Assembly (NCBI RefSeq): GCF_006716645.1
Contig: NZ_VFPL01000001.1
Location: forward strand, 620,001-684,000
DNA: 64,000 bases
Origin: Arcticibacter tournemirensis
GTDB lineage: Bacteria > Bacteroidota > Bacteroidia > Sphingobacteriales > Sphingobacteriaceae
Direction: 5' to 3'
Shown: positions 26,666 to 35,560 of the stretch, piece by piece
Numbering within the stretch: the stretch's first letter is position 1
How the letters are laid out: every line of letters begins with the position of its first letter
Position numbers and translations under genes: made by a program
The notes under the pieces: model-generated
Databases searched by the model: none
Told to the model about the DNA's origin: nothing
Seen by the model: only the letters and a program-made list of their open reading frames with translations

Positions 26666-27697
26666 CTACAAATAATTATATTCTTTTGAGATTAGCCCTT
26701 TTTCTTTCATAGCCTTCCAGAATGGCGCTGGGACTACCTCATAGGCCATTCCTATATTTTCTTTTACTCTTTTAGGATTTGTAGTATTTAACGCAATGCT
26801 TACAACTCCCGGTGCACTCAGTGCAAACTGTACGCATGCAGTAGCAGGTTTTATGTTAAACTCCCGGCATAATTCAAAAAACTCATCCCTCCATTTAAAT
26901 ATCTCTTTATGCTCGTTGGCATCTGGTTTAATTAGTTTATAGTCGTAATAGTCGCCTCCGGTAAGGAATCCAGCATGAAAAACAGCGGAATTGATAATCT
27001 TAACTCCATCCAGTTTTAGTTTTTCCATGAAATTGAGCAGTTCGGGCGGATGATTTTTAATTGTCATGCTGTTGGCAATCATTACCCAGTCCAGCTTGAT
27101 ATCTGCATATATCCTCTCAATAGCTTTCCAGCTCTTTGCTCCAACTCCTACCAATACCTGATGAGTTTTTTTCAGACTTAAGAGGGCTTTATACGCTTCC
27201 AGGATATCCTGATATAACTTATCCTCTTCGGCAGAGGTTCGGGCAATAGCGAGGTATTCGTCGGGATCGTGAACTGATATTAATTGAGGAGTATATTTTC
27301 CTAGTAATAGGTTTCCTTGCCTGAAGCATTCCAGGATTCCTTCGTAGCTGATTTTTTGTACAGCGTCAAATTTAAGGTCTTTCCATACTCCTGGCTCGAA
27401 AGTTGGTTCGGGAGTCTTCAGATTTGTTCGGTACCAGCCCAGCTTGTTACTGATGATAACTGATTCGGGCGATACATTTAAGTTGTCAAGACAATTACCC
27501 AATGATTCGAGTGCGAGTCCGGCGCCATATTTGCCTGCCGAGTCAAATACAACTGTTCCCTGCGAATTTCTAACACACTCACCTACAATTTCTTCTTTTA
27601 CCTCATAAGGGAGTGCTGTGTACAAATTCCCAAGGGCACTTGTCCCAAAAATTACCCTTGGCAGAGTAATATCTTTCTGTTTTGTATGTGGTGTCAT
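26666..27697 (-). CDS. Aldo-keto reductase, L-fucose / D-threo-aldose 1-dehydrogenase type
   Basis: A 343-aa aldo-keto reductase. FDSAGKYGAGLALESLG carries the catalytic Asp and Tyr, and the C-terminal SIALNTTNPKRVKENI region is the nucleotide-binding part. The overall pattern (RVIFGTSALGNLY..., ISVHDPDEYL, VGVGAKSW) is that of D-threo-aldose 1-dehydrogenases, which oxidise L-fucose and similar sugars to the lactone. Its start codon overlaps the stop of the upstream symporter gene by one base (TAATG), so translation is coupled. The lactonase and dehydratase of a complete L-fucose route are not in the window. Confidence 0.85.
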   Translation of the reverse strand: MTPHTKQKDITLPRVIFGTSALGNLYTALPYEVKEEIVGECVRNSQGTVVFDSAGKYGAGLALESLGNCLDNLNVSPESVIISNKLGWYRTNLKTPEPTFEPGVWKDLKFDAVQKISYEGILECFRQGNLLLGKYTPQLISVHDPDEYLAIARTSAEEDKLYQDILEAYKALLSLKKTHQVLVGVGAKSWKAIERIYADIKLDWVMIANSMTIKNHPPELLNFMEKLKLDGVKIINSAVFHAGFLTGGDYYDYKLIKPDANEHKEIFKWRDEFFELCREFNIKPATACVQFALSAPGVVSIALNTTNPKRVKENIGMAYEVVPAPFWKAMKEKGLISKEYNYL

Positions 27698-28947
27698 TAA
27701 TGAGCTGTTGAAAGTTTAATGTTCTTTACATTGATATTCTTCAACGCAAAGTAGAAGATCACCAGGAAGCATGCAGCTGGCACCAGGTAAGCTATCTGGA
27801 TATTGCTGATGTCGGAAACAGCTCCCATAATTACCGGAAAAATGGCGCCGCCTACAATAGACATGATCAGCAGGGAAGAACCTTCCTTGGTTTTGGTACC
27901 GAGGCCCCGTATTGCCAATGAGAAGATAGTCGGGAACATGATTGACATGAAGAACTCAACGCCAACAAGCGCATATACCGAAAACTTGCCATGACTCAGA
28001 ACGGCTGTTATCAGCAGGACTATGTTTAAAATGCTGTAGATAGCCAGTAACTTAGCAGGAGATATGAAACGCATCAGCGCGGTTCCTATAAATCGCCCCA
28101 CCATAAATCCTAACAGAGCTCCTGACAGGAAGTATGCTGCCGATTTCTCCTGTATGCCAGCAACTCTTTCGGAGAAGCGGATGAAGAAACTGCTTACGCA
28201 CACCTGTGCGCCTACGTAAAAAAACTGGGCTACTACTCCCGCCATCAGGTTTTTCTCTTTAAATATAGAGCCTTCTACTTCCATAGAGTCATCTTCGGCG
28301 ATTTCGGGAAGCGATGTCCTCCATAATAAGATAGCGATAACCAGAACTACGACACCTATAATAATAAAGGGCGTTTGAACCGAAGTGGCTTCGTGATTAA
28401 GATATTGATTTAACTGTTCGGCCGACATGGCTTTTTCTTCAGCGGCAGACAGCGATTTGCCCGATAAAATATACGTTCCGCCAATTAAGGGTGCCAGAAA
28501 TGCTGCCAGACCATTAAATGATTGCGCAAAGTTTAACCGTTGGGTTGAACTTTCGGGACTGCCCAATACAGTAACGTAGGGATTAGCCGCAGTTTCGAGG
28601 AAAGTAAGTCCGCTGGCAATAATAAACAATGCAACGAGGAAGAAAGCATAATCGCGGGTAGCTGCAGCCGGATAAAATAAGAATGCCCCGGCAGAGAAAA
28701 GCAGTAGTCCAAGTATTATTCCTCCTTTATACCCATAGCGTTTCATAAATCTGCCAGCAGGGATTGCCAGAAGGAAGTAGGCGATATACGACGCGGAATC
28801 AATAAACGCAGACTGGCTGTCGGATAGCTGACAAGCCTTTTTTAAATGGGGTATGAGAATAGGATTCAAATTCAATGCAAAGCCCCACAAGAAGAACAGC
28901 GATGTAATTAGAATAAACGCAAATTGTTGCTGGTTTAATTTAGGCAT
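27697..28947 (-). CDS. fucP: FucP-type sugar:H+ symporter (MFS)
   Basis: A 416-aa, 12-helix MFS transporter. ATG at 28947 (MPKLNQQQFAFILITSLFFLWGFALNLNPILIPHLKKA) is chosen because the next upstream frame start lies in the operator. The text FLWGFALNLNPILIPHLK and the later ETAANPYVTVLGSPESSTQRLNFAQSFNG are characteristic of the L-fucose:proton symporter family, which also includes glucose/galactose carriers. It heads the three-gene catabolic operon. The promoter and a LacI-type palindrome lie 28-58 bp upstream. Fucose is the best guess because of the partner aldo-keto reductase. Confidence 0.85.
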   Translation of the reverse strand: MPKLNQQQFAFILITSLFFLWGFALNLNPILIPHLKKACQLSDSQSAFIDSASYIAYFLLAIPAGRFMKRYGYKGGIILGLLLFSAGAFLFYPAAATRDYAFFLVALFIIASGLTFLETAANPYVTVLGSPESSTQRLNFAQSFNGLAAFLAPLIGGTYILSGKSLSAAEEKAMSAEQLNQYLNHEATSVQTPFIIIGVVVLVIAILLWRTSLPEIAEDDSMEVEGSIFKEKNLMAGVVAQFFYVGAQVCVSSFFIRFSERVAGIQEKSAAYFLSGALLGFMVGRFIGTALMRFISPAKLLAIYSILNIVLLITAVLSHGKFSVYALVGVEFFMSIMFPTIFSLAIRGLGTKTKEGSSLLIMSIVGGAIFPVIMGAVSDISNIQIAYLVPAACFLVIFYFALKNINVKNIKLSTAH

Positions 28948-28974
28948 AGTTGATTTATAAAAAATGTTTTCAAA

Positions 28975-29004
28975 CAAAAGTATGATTTGGAAATCGATTT
29001 CCAA
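28975..29004 (-). promoter_or_regulatory. Promoter of the fucP-type operon
   Basis: On the minus strand TTG (29004-29002) and TACTTTTG (28982-28975, consensus TAnnTTTG) are 19 bp apart, the same spacing as in the tRNA-Asp promoter. The ATG lies 28 bp downstream of the -7 box. Confidence 0.65.
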
Positions 29005-29005
29005 A
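28986..29005. promoter_or_regulatory. LacI-family operator, 20-bp perfect palindrome
   Basis: TTTGGAAATCGATTTCCAAA is perfectly symmetric around a central CG, the form of LacI/GalR operators. It covers the -33 box and most of the spacer of the fucP-type promoter, so a bound repressor would block RNA polymerase. The LacI-type gene is 3.4 kb away at the other end of the operon. Confidence 0.75.
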
Positions 29006-29080
29006 ATGCCTCGTGTGTTTTTATTTTTGATTGTTAATGGTCGTTTAGTATAGATAAGTGAGTGTATCTGTGTGTGTTAC

Positions 29081-30184
29081 TCAGAGTTTTACATCGGTTA
29101 GTACTGGATAATGATCTGACAGCTTTTTCTTGATTATTTGATGATTTAAAACTTCAAATTCAGGACTTACAAGAATATGATCAATCTGGTATTTTAGGAA
29201 ACCTTTATAATATGTCACCGGAAATATGCCATGACCTTTCTCTGCAAAGGTGTTTTTCAAACCCCTGGCCATTGAATGGAAAGCATATGATGACGGAGGG
29301 TCGTTAAAATCGCCGCAGATAATATAAGGGTATGGGCAGGTGGACGCATGTTCTTTTACCAGTTTAACCTGGCTGCTTCTTTCCAGGAACGCACGTTTTA
29401 ACTGGCCGGCAATTTTTTTCGATGGGCGTATATTTCGTTCTTTGCCTTTTACAAAACTATCTATGTAGCTTAATTGCTGTGATTGAAGTTTTATAGATTC
29501 AAGATGTACCGCATAAACCCGTAGTGTTTTTCCATCTTTAAGAATGTCGGTAAAGATGCACTGGTTGCCGCTCGGTTCGATGGAGAACGCAATCATTCCC
29601 GTCCGGAGTATAGGATATTTCGAAAAAATGGCCATTCCCCTCGTTTCACCCTCCATTGGTTGAAAGAAGGCATACCTCTTTTTTAGGAATGCTTTAATTT
29701 TGTTCATCCCTTTAGTGGCATCATTATCTTGTCCTGTGTAAAACTCCTGTATGCAAATAACATCGGCTTCGGTACCATTTATAGTGGCAAGCATTTCTTG
29801 CTGCGATTCGGCAAGAGGCCTTAGATATATATCCTGAAAGTAATGGATGTTCCAGGTTAGCAGGCGAATGGTTTCCGGATCTTTTGATTCTATTGCGGAT
29901 GCTGATCTGAGACCAAATGTATCAGTCATGACGTTCCAGCCGAGAAGTATTGCAATCAAAGGAATAAGGAAAGTGATTTTTCGTCTCAAACTATGAAAGA
30001 TCAACAGCAACAGGTTTAACAGAAAAAGAGGAACGTAAGCAAGCCCAATAAAAGCCGATGGCCAAAATACCTGCGGTGAGATATACCTGGCTGTTTCACT
30101 GCTAACAAGAGCGAGGGATGCAATGATGGTTAACAGTAATGTAATCCTTATTATTAAATTATTAAGTTTGTATCTTATTGCCAT
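29081..30184 (-). CDS. Endonuclease/exonuclease/phosphatase-family membrane protein
   Basis: A 367-aa protein with three membrane helices in the first 90 residues, then a periplasm- or cytoplasm-facing EEP domain (about 105-367). Catalytic motifs are present: LTWNIHYFQD, ICIQEFYTG (Glu), YAVHLES, ICGDFNDPPSSYAF (Asp-x-Asn) and SDHYPVLTDV (Asp-His). The family includes phosphodiesterases acting on nucleic acids, lipids and sphingomyelin; the substrate here is unknown. Members of this length with the same helices are frequent in Bacteroidota. It stands alone. Confidence 0.85.
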   Translation of the reverse strand: MAIRYKLNNLIIRITLLLTIIASLALVSSETARYISPQVFWPSAFIGLAYVPLFLLNLLLLIFHSLRRKITFLIPLIAILLGWNVMTDTFGLRSASAIESKDPETIRLLTWNIHYFQDIYLRPLAESQQEMLATINGTEADVICIQEFYTGQDNDATKGMNKIKAFLKKRYAFFQPMEGETRGMAIFSKYPILRTGMIAFSIEPSGNQCIFTDILKDGKTLRVYAVHLESIKLQSQQLSYIDSFVKGKERNIRPSKKIAGQLKRAFLERSSQVKLVKEHASTCPYPYIICGDFNDPPSSYAFHSMARGLKNTFAEKGHGIFPVTYYKGFLKYQIDHILVSPEFEVLNHQIIKKKLSDHYPVLTDVKL

Positions 30185-30341
30185 GTAATTTGCAGCTTTT
30201 TCAATAACGCGCAGGTATCTTTGTAAAGATGCAATATTATTTTCGAATGACGTAAAAAATACATAATCAGATCGTATGGTGGTATACCTGACTACTTTAA
30301 TGGCAGAGTATTTTGTTATGGCTGATGAAAGCTTGGTGATA

Positions 30342-32495
30342 TCAGGCGACTATTAACTGTTCAGCGAAATACCGGTTGAGTGCGTCGTCGAGGCAGGGAA
30401 GGAGGTCTCCCCGGGTACTTCGAAGAGCACTGTAGATGGGACGCATGGCCCTGAAATCCATTTCTGCAGCGGAGATCGGGATGATAAGGGCTGGATCTCC
30501 GCCGCTTCTTTCAGAAATCTGAGCAGCAAGATCAAACCAGCTAAGGGCAACATCATTTGCCAGATGCCATATCCCTTTTTCATCATCAATTAATAAGTCG
30601 AGACATACATTGACTAAATCAGGGACGTACGTCGGCGAGATAATAATATCATTTACTGCCCTAAAAGGGATCCTTTTTTTTACGGCGTTGTGAACTTCTG
30701 AGACAAAATTGTACTTATCCCAGGGACCAAAAAAAGCGCTTGTTCTGATGATGAGCGCGTCAGGGCAACTTTGGAGAACAGCCTGTTCCGCCTTCGCTTT
30801 ACTTAACCCATAATTATTCAGCGGGTTTACATTATCATCTTCAATGTAGGGAATGTTTTTTCGGCCATCGAAAACAAGATCAGAAGAAAATGTCATTAGT
30901 TTTATTCCGTACTTGTTGCAAAGTGCGGCGAGGTGGCCAGGACCGGTTGTGTTGCTAAGAAAACAGTTTAATTCGTCGTCTTCAGCTTCATCTACTCTTA
31001 CGAATCCGGCGGTGTTAATTATGGCCCAGGGTTTCACCTCCCGTATCAGCTTTTCCATTCCGGCAAGATCGGTGATGTCGAATTCCTGTCTTCCCGATAG
31101 CTTATAATCTATATCCCTCAGTTTGCATATTCTGGCAAAAGCATTTCCAAGAGTTCCGGTTTTTCCTACAATTAAAAGCGGAGGGATATTACGTTGGTTG
31201 GTTATATTCTCTATTTTAATGGGATCGTGGTTGTAAATAATCCGCGTGTCCTTTTTCCACCATCCCGGTCTTTCAGTGACTGGATGATTGTATTTTTCTT
31301 TTTTGGAGAGAGACCTGATCATCTTGCATAAGGCTGTTGGGCGGGGCCTTCCTGATCGTACGTCGTAAATTCCGGGCTCGTATTCTCCATTAGGACGTGT
31401 AAGCAGCTTGTTCCAGCCAAAGGAACCAAGCATCGCCCATGTGGTAACAGCCCTGAGATCAATCTTTTCATCTTCAAGTTTAATGGCCGACTTCCAAACA
31501 GAATCGAACCACCGCAATTGTTCTTCCCTTGTGCAATGGAGATGCACCTCCGTTATTGCCATTGGCAAATGATACCGCTCCCATGCTTCTTTAAGAAGAT
31601 TGTAAGGGCCTGACATTTCTGTACCTGCAACTCTCACGGCCTCTACATCGGCATAGCGGTGAAAATGATTGCCTCCATGCGTATGAGAAGGATAATGTTC
31701 AACTCGTTCATCCAGGAATCGCTCAGATGTTACGTAGTGGTTAAAACCGATAATATCAGGGGGGCATGGATTTTCGAGAAAGAAACCGAGATCCCTATCG
31801 TTAATGCCGGCACGTTGCAGGTAGCTCCACAGGGGATGCTTACTGTGTACTTTTCCGCATAGCAGATCGATCGAAAGCCACCGGCGGGTGTTTTCAAAAT
31901 CGGCCTGATATTTCAATAAGGGAGTACTGTGTATTTTTCCGAGATCTTCGGTCTGTACCAGGATAGCCCCGGGGTTGATCTTCCTGATTTCCCTCATTGC
32001 CAGCACTGTAGCTTTACACTCGTTGATAAGTATCCGGAGAAAACTGTTATCGCTGCTTTCGTGGGGGTACCAGTGCCCGTATAAACCACAGAAGCGGGCT
32101 GTGGTAAGCGGTTCGTTTATAGGGGTGTAGTATTTGATCCATGGAAACTTGGCTGCCGTTTTTGTTGCAAAGCCCGCTAATCCTTTGGGAAAGGAGTCGT
32201 CCGTCATTTGTACATAAGCCGGGCCGCTTCCATGATGTACCAAGCCGGCGATGGGATCTATGCCCAGCTCCTTTATTTTAAGCAGTCTTTTTTCAGTGTC
32301 CGACCAGTTAATATCAATATCCGCTTCCGGCAGGTGCCTTTCCCATAGCACCGGATACCGGATCTTGCTGATGCCAAGATCGGCAAAAAGTTCAAGATCC
32401 TCCGTTCTGTTGTAGTGGCCAGAGTAGTCGAGCTGATCTAAATATAGATTGCCGACTCTGTTAATGGTACATTCTATACCTCCCCAGAGTTCCAT
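30342..32495 (-). CDS. Fusion of a GH1-like glycosidase and an RmlD-like sugar-nucleotide reductase
   Basis: A 717-aa two-domain protein. Residues 1 to about 400 form a GH1/clan-A (beta/alpha)8 barrel with acid/base Glu128 in YTPINEPL and nucleophile Glu316 in MAITEVHLH. Residues about 438-717 form a short-chain reductase like dTDP-4-dehydrorhamnose reductase, with LLIVGKTGTLGNAFA (NAD loop), FSSDLVFDG and NNYGLSKAKAEQ (YxxxK). Joining a hydrolase to a nucleotide-sugar reductase is unexpected; either half could have changed function. It follows a glycosyltransferase gene on the same strand (38-bp gap) and is near a second GH1-like gene read the other way. It has no signal peptide, so it works in the cytoplasm. 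Confidence 0.88.
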   Translation of the reverse strand: MELWGGIECTINRVGNLYLDQLDYSGHYNRTEDLELFADLGISKIRYPVLWERHLPEADIDINWSDTEKRLLKIKELGIDPIAGLVHHGSGPAYVQMTDDSFPKGLAGFATKTAAKFPWIKYYTPINEPLTTARFCGLYGHWYPHESSDNSFLRILINECKATVLAMREIRKINPGAILVQTEDLGKIHSTPLLKYQADFENTRRWLSIDLLCGKVHSKHPLWSYLQRAGINDRDLGFFLENPCPPDIIGFNHYVTSERFLDERVEHYPSHTHGGNHFHRYADVEAVRVAGTEMSGPYNLLKEAWERYHLPMAITEVHLHCTREEQLRWFDSVWKSAIKLEDEKIDLRAVTTWAMLGSFGWNKLLTRPNGEYEPGIYDVRSGRPRPTALCKMIRSLSKKEKYNHPVTERPGWWKKDTRIIYNHDPIKIENITNQRNIPPLLIVGKTGTLGNAFARICKLRDIDYKLSGRQEFDITDLAGMEKLIREVKPWAIINTAGFVRVDEAEDDELNCFLSNTTGPGHLAALCNKYGIKLMTFSSDLVFDGRKNIPYIEDDNVNPLNNYGLSKAKAEQAVLQSCPDALIIRTSAFFGPWDKYNFVSEVHNAVKKRIPFRAVNDIIISPTYVPDLVNVCLDLLIDDEKGIWHLANDVALSWFDLAAQISERSGGDPALIIPISAAEMDFRAMRPIYSALRSTRGDLLPCLDDALNRYFAEQLIVA

Positions 32496-32533
32496 AGACT
32501 TTTGTAAATGTGATTTCCTGAATAAGCGTCGAC

Positions 32534-33682
32534 TTAACTTGCGATAGAAATCTTGTCTTTGTTTTGCATCGTATCAAGCATAAGCTTCTGCATTGCTTTG
32601 CAGGTAATATCCCAGGAATTCTGAGCGAGAAAAGCATCTACTCTTTTTAACCATTCTGTTTTTCTTTTCGATTGAAGTTCGTTTTCTATTGCTTCAACAA
32701 ACTCTTCCACGCTCGAAGCAATCGATACAAGCTTATTCTTGCCATACGGATTTACAACGTCTCTGATGGGTGATGATACTACAGGGATGCCTGCAGCAAG
32801 ATATTCAGGTGTTTTGGTCGGGCTTATATAGCGGGTAGAGTCATTCAGCAAGAACGGTATCAGGGCAACATCCCAGCCAGATAAGTAGCCAGTGAGCTCC
32901 TGATAGCTTTTTTGATCAAGATAGTGTATATTACTCTGTTTAGGGAGTATGGCGGGGTCGATTTTAACTACAGGCCCAATTAGTATCAACTGCCATTCTG
33001 GTTTTGCTTTTGCGATGCTCCTGATTAGTTCTATATCAAAACGTTCGTCTATTACCCCGTAGAATCCGATTTTCGGGCCGGTAATGGTAATCTGATCCTC
33101 TGGTTCAATACGGGTTTTTCTTGCTTTTTCGAAATGATTTTTATCGATGCTGCTCGGAAAAGGATAGATGTTTGAATGCTGGTTCTTCTTAGCTTCGTAA
33201 AGTGAATTTCCGCCAGTGAACACGATATCGGCATTTTGCATCAGCTTCTTTTCGAGATCTTTTATCTCTTTAGGTGCGAACTTAAACGCAGACAGCTCGT
33301 CCATGCAGTCGTATATCGTTAACTTAGGGCTATATTTCGCTGAAAACTCCAGCGCCATCGGGGTATAATACCAAAATGCAAAGTCCTCCAGGTCTTTATT
33401 CTGGAAGTATTTATCAAGCAGTTGGGTTAACAGGGCGTTTGTTTGCTGTTTGCTGATTTTCGCAGGCAAATGGGGAACACATAACCATAGGTTATCCAAA
33501 CGCTTTGAGAACGCTAAATATGCTTCGTTATTTGAATCATGTATCGGCTCCTCCATAAAATATACATTACAGAAGTTTGCCATTCTTGTTAGTAAATGTT
33601 GCGGGCGTTGAAATACAAAATCCCAGCGTAAGTGCGAAAAGCACATCAAATTTTGGGGTAAGACTTGAGCTATATTCTTCAT
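32534..33682 (-). CDS. Glycosyltransferase (GT-B fold, family 1/4-like)
   Basis: A 382-aa cytoplasmic glycosyltransferase. The N-terminal MCFSHLRWDFVFQRPQHLLTRMA motif is that of glycosyltransferases often found beside UDP-galactopyranose mutase genes. The C-terminal half shows KIGFYGVIDERFDIELI, WQLILIGPVVKIDP and SPTKTPEYLAAGIPVVSSP, the donor-binding region with the conserved E of EYLAAG. It is first in a two-gene operon with the GH1-RmlD fusion. No signal peptide or membrane segment. Donor and acceptor are unknown. Confidence 0.85.
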   Translation of the reverse strand: MKNIAQVLPQNLMCFSHLRWDFVFQRPQHLLTRMANFCNVYFMEEPIHDSNNEAYLAFSKRLDNLWLCVPHLPAKISKQQTNALLTQLLDKYFQNKDLEDFAFWYYTPMALEFSAKYSPKLTIYDCMDELSAFKFAPKEIKDLEKKLMQNADIVFTGGNSLYEAKKNQHSNIYPFPSSIDKNHFEKARKTRIEPEDQITITGPKIGFYGVIDERFDIELIRSIAKAKPEWQLILIGPVVKIDPAILPKQSNIHYLDQKSYQELTGYLSGWDVALIPFLLNDSTRYISPTKTPEYLAAGIPVVSSPIRDVVNPYGKNKLVSIASSVEEFVEAIENELQSKRKTEWLKRVDAFLAQNSWDITCKAMQKLMLDTMQNKDKISIAS

Positions 33683-33816
33683 AGTTTTAACATAGAGTAT
33701 TATAATTACAGTTAGAAAAGCCCGATTGTTTTATTGACAATAAAATTTCCTATTAGTAGAAAGGCCGTCAAACATTCGGGAATCTTGCTTGTAAGTAGTT
33801 CATATAAATTTAGCCT

Positions 33817-35034
33817 ATGGACAGGAACAAGTTTATGTTCGCAACTGGTATTGAGAACAGTTATCCGATGATCACTCTTCCTGACGGAAGCAGGAAGAGG
33901 GTGGACGAAATGGAAAAGTGCGGACATTATAAATACTGGAAGGAAGATTTTAATCTGGTGCGTGAAATGGGGATTGAGTTTTTAAGATACGGTCCGCCTT
34001 ATTATAAAACTCATATGGCACCGGGACAATACGATTGGTCGTTTACCGACGATACTTTCAATTATATGAGGCAGCTGAATATCGAGCCCATCGTTGATCT
34101 TTGCCATTTCGGTGTGCCTGACTGGCTGGGTGACTTTCAAAATGAGGATCTGCCTGGCTATTTTGAAGAGTATGCGCGTGCCTTCGCTACCCGATATCCC
34201 TATATACGTTTTTACACTCCTATTAACGAGATATTTGTTGCTGCAGCGTTTTCGGGCCAGTATGGGTGGTGGAATGAGTGTAAAAGCGATGACCGGTCGT
34301 TTGTGACAGCTTTAAAGAATATGTGCAAGGCTAATGTGCTGGCTATGAACGCAATCCTGGAAATTCAACCGGATGCTGTTTTTATACAAAGCGAATCTTC
34401 GGAATATTTTCACCCCGAATCCCCTGATTGCGATCCGTTGGCTACTTTTCTAAATCAACGGCGCTTCTTGTCGCTTGACCTGAGTTACGGTTACCCCATC
34501 AGCGTAGTGATGTATGAATATCTTCTGGAGAACGGGATGACGAAGAAGGAATATCAATGGTTTGAAAGCAATGTCATTAAAGGAAATTGCATTATGGGTA
34601 ACGATTATTATGTTACCAATGAGCATATGGTTCACGAAGATGGCAGCACTTCGGCCGCTGGAGAAATATTCGGTTATTATGTGATCACTCACCAGTATTA
34701 CAGTCGGTATAAGTTACCCATAATGCATACCGAAACTAATATTGCAGAGCCAAATTCAGTAAGATGGCTCCAAACGCAGTGGGCAAACGTACGAAGACTG
34801 AAGCGCGATGGAATACCGATCCATGGGTTTACATGGTACAGTCTGACCGACCAGGTAGATTGGGATTCGGCCCTAAGAAACGACGCAGGACGTGTAAACT
34901 CCCTGGGGTTATATGATCTTGACAGAAAGATCCGGCCTGTAGGGGAGGCTTATAAGCGACTCATTGACCAGTGGAAAGTTGCTCTGGAAAATGAGAGCTA
35001 TGTTTTGAAATTTAAATCCGGATATTATAAGTGA
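33817..35034 (+). CDS. GH1-like glycoside hydrolase
   Basis: A 405-aa (beta/alpha)8 enzyme. Acid/base Glu138 lies in FYTPINEIFV and nucleophile Glu306 in PIMHTETNIA, both in the GH1 positions; GFTWYSLTDQVDWDSAL resembles the late GH1 active-site loop. No signal peptide, so it is cytoplasmic. It is divergent from the glycosyltransferase, with 134 bp between the starts, which suggests shared regulation. It resembles the N-terminal half of the GH1-RmlD fusion in outline but is not a close copy. Family GH1 hydrolyses beta-glucosides/galactosides; the substrate is not visible. Confidence 0.85.
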   Translation: MDRNKFMFATGIENSYPMITLPDGSRKRVDEMEKCGHYKYWKEDFNLVREMGIEFLRYGPPYYKTHMAPGQYDWSFTDDTFNYMRQLNIEPIVDLCHFGVPDWLGDFQNEDLPGYFEEYARAFATRYPYIRFYTPINEIFVAAAFSGQYGWWNECKSDDRSFVTALKNMCKANVLAMNAILEIQPDAVFIQSESSEYFHPESPDCDPLATFLNQRRFLSLDLSYGYPISVVMYEYLLENGMTKKEYQWFESNVIKGNCIMGNDYYVTNEHMVHEDGSTSAAGEIFGYYVITHQYYSRYKLPIMHTETNIAEPNSVRWLQTQWANVRRLKRDGIPIHGFTWYSLTDQVDWDSALRNDAGRVNSLGLYDLDRKIRPVGEAYKRLIDQWKVALENESYVLKFKSGYYK

Positions 35035-35071
35035 TCGCTATAGTGATATCCTATTGTAGTTTAGGCGGGAA

Positions 35072-35245
35072 TTAAGGTTTTCGCCGCCTTGACTTTTTCT
35101 GCCTGGATGCATTCTTAATATTAGAACCTTCAGATTTAAACCAGTCGCCCTGTTGTTTATAGGAGACTTGCGGGTTAAAGGAACTCAGGTCTGCATCAGG
35201 TGACATTTTCATTAAAGGCTGTTCAGCCTGGTACATGCTTCTCAT
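35072..35245 (-). CDS. Small basic hypothetical protein
   Basis: A frame for about 57 residues, starting at ATG 35245 (MRSMYQAEQPLMKM) or 35236. It is hydrophilic, ending in a strongly basic tail (ASRQKKSRRRKP). No domain is recognised. A real product is plausible because the frame fills the gap between GH1 and the RNA gene and the composition is protein-like, but support is limited. Confidence 0.4.
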   Translation of the reverse strand: MRSMYQAEQPLMKMSPDADLSSFNPQVSYKQQGDWFKSEGSNIKNASRQKKSRRRKP

Positions 35246-35378
35246 AACTATCAGATTAATAATTTGATAACACACTCCGTTTTTAAAGGTTTTGTTTTTT
35301 GAAAATAAACTAAAAGGTGCTTTTTAAGTGGATGTCTAACATTGGCGTTGTCAAGCCGAGTTGTTTCTCTGTCGACTT

Positions 35379-35408
35379 AAAAAAGAAGCTCCTGATGGGC
35401 AGGAGCTC
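35379..35408 (-). terminator. Terminator of the tRNA-like RNA unit
   Basis: On the minus strand GAGCTCCTG (35408-35400), loop CCCAT and CAGGAGCT (35394-35387) form a strong hairpin followed by TC and six T (35384-35379). Confidence 0.8.
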
Positions 35409-35445
35409 AAACTAACCAATTATAAACCTAAATTATTGAAAGGAG

Positions 35446-35531
35446 TTGCAGGAGAAGGATTCGAACCTTCGAAGATTTACATTTAATATCTCCACCAATT
35501 AAGACAGATACATTTTTCTGTCTTTCCGCAA
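35446..35531 (-). ncRNA. tRNA-like structured RNA (tRNA-Tyr-like or degenerate tRNA)
   Basis: The minus strand carries a perfect tRNA T-arm, GAAGG-TTCGAAT-CCTTC (35470-35454), followed by TCCTGCA and A where acceptor and discriminator would be. TTGCGG (35531-35526) can pair with CTGCAA (35451-35446) to close a multiloop that holds three hairpins: 35523-35502 (7-bp stem, 8-nt loop), 35493-35471 (6-bp stem, 11-nt loop) and the T-arm. The middle loop contains TGTAAA, as in the tRNA-Tyr anticodon loop. An alternative D-arm TCTT-AATTGGTG-GAGA also exists (35504-35489). It is not a canonical tRNA: the anticodon stem and variable loop are too short. A promoter lies upstream and a terminator downstream, giving a transcript of about 175 nt. 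Confidence 0.6.
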
Positions 35532-35560
35532 GTTGAATAATTCCTCGTGAATTATTGATA

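Noticed and set aside
30186-30341. A plus-strand TATCTTTG promoter-like word near 30218
   Set aside because: No plus-strand gene or RNA follows and the nearest TTG is too far upstream.
35446-35531. tmRNA
   Set aside because: The transcript bounded by promoter and terminator is about 175 nt, no tag-peptide frame is visible, and the 5' end does not match the tmRNA pattern.
35446-35531. An ordinary tRNA-Tyr gene
   Set aside because: T-arm and loop sequence fit, but only 5 nt lie between the anticodon-like loop and the T-arm, so stem and variable arm cannot both form.
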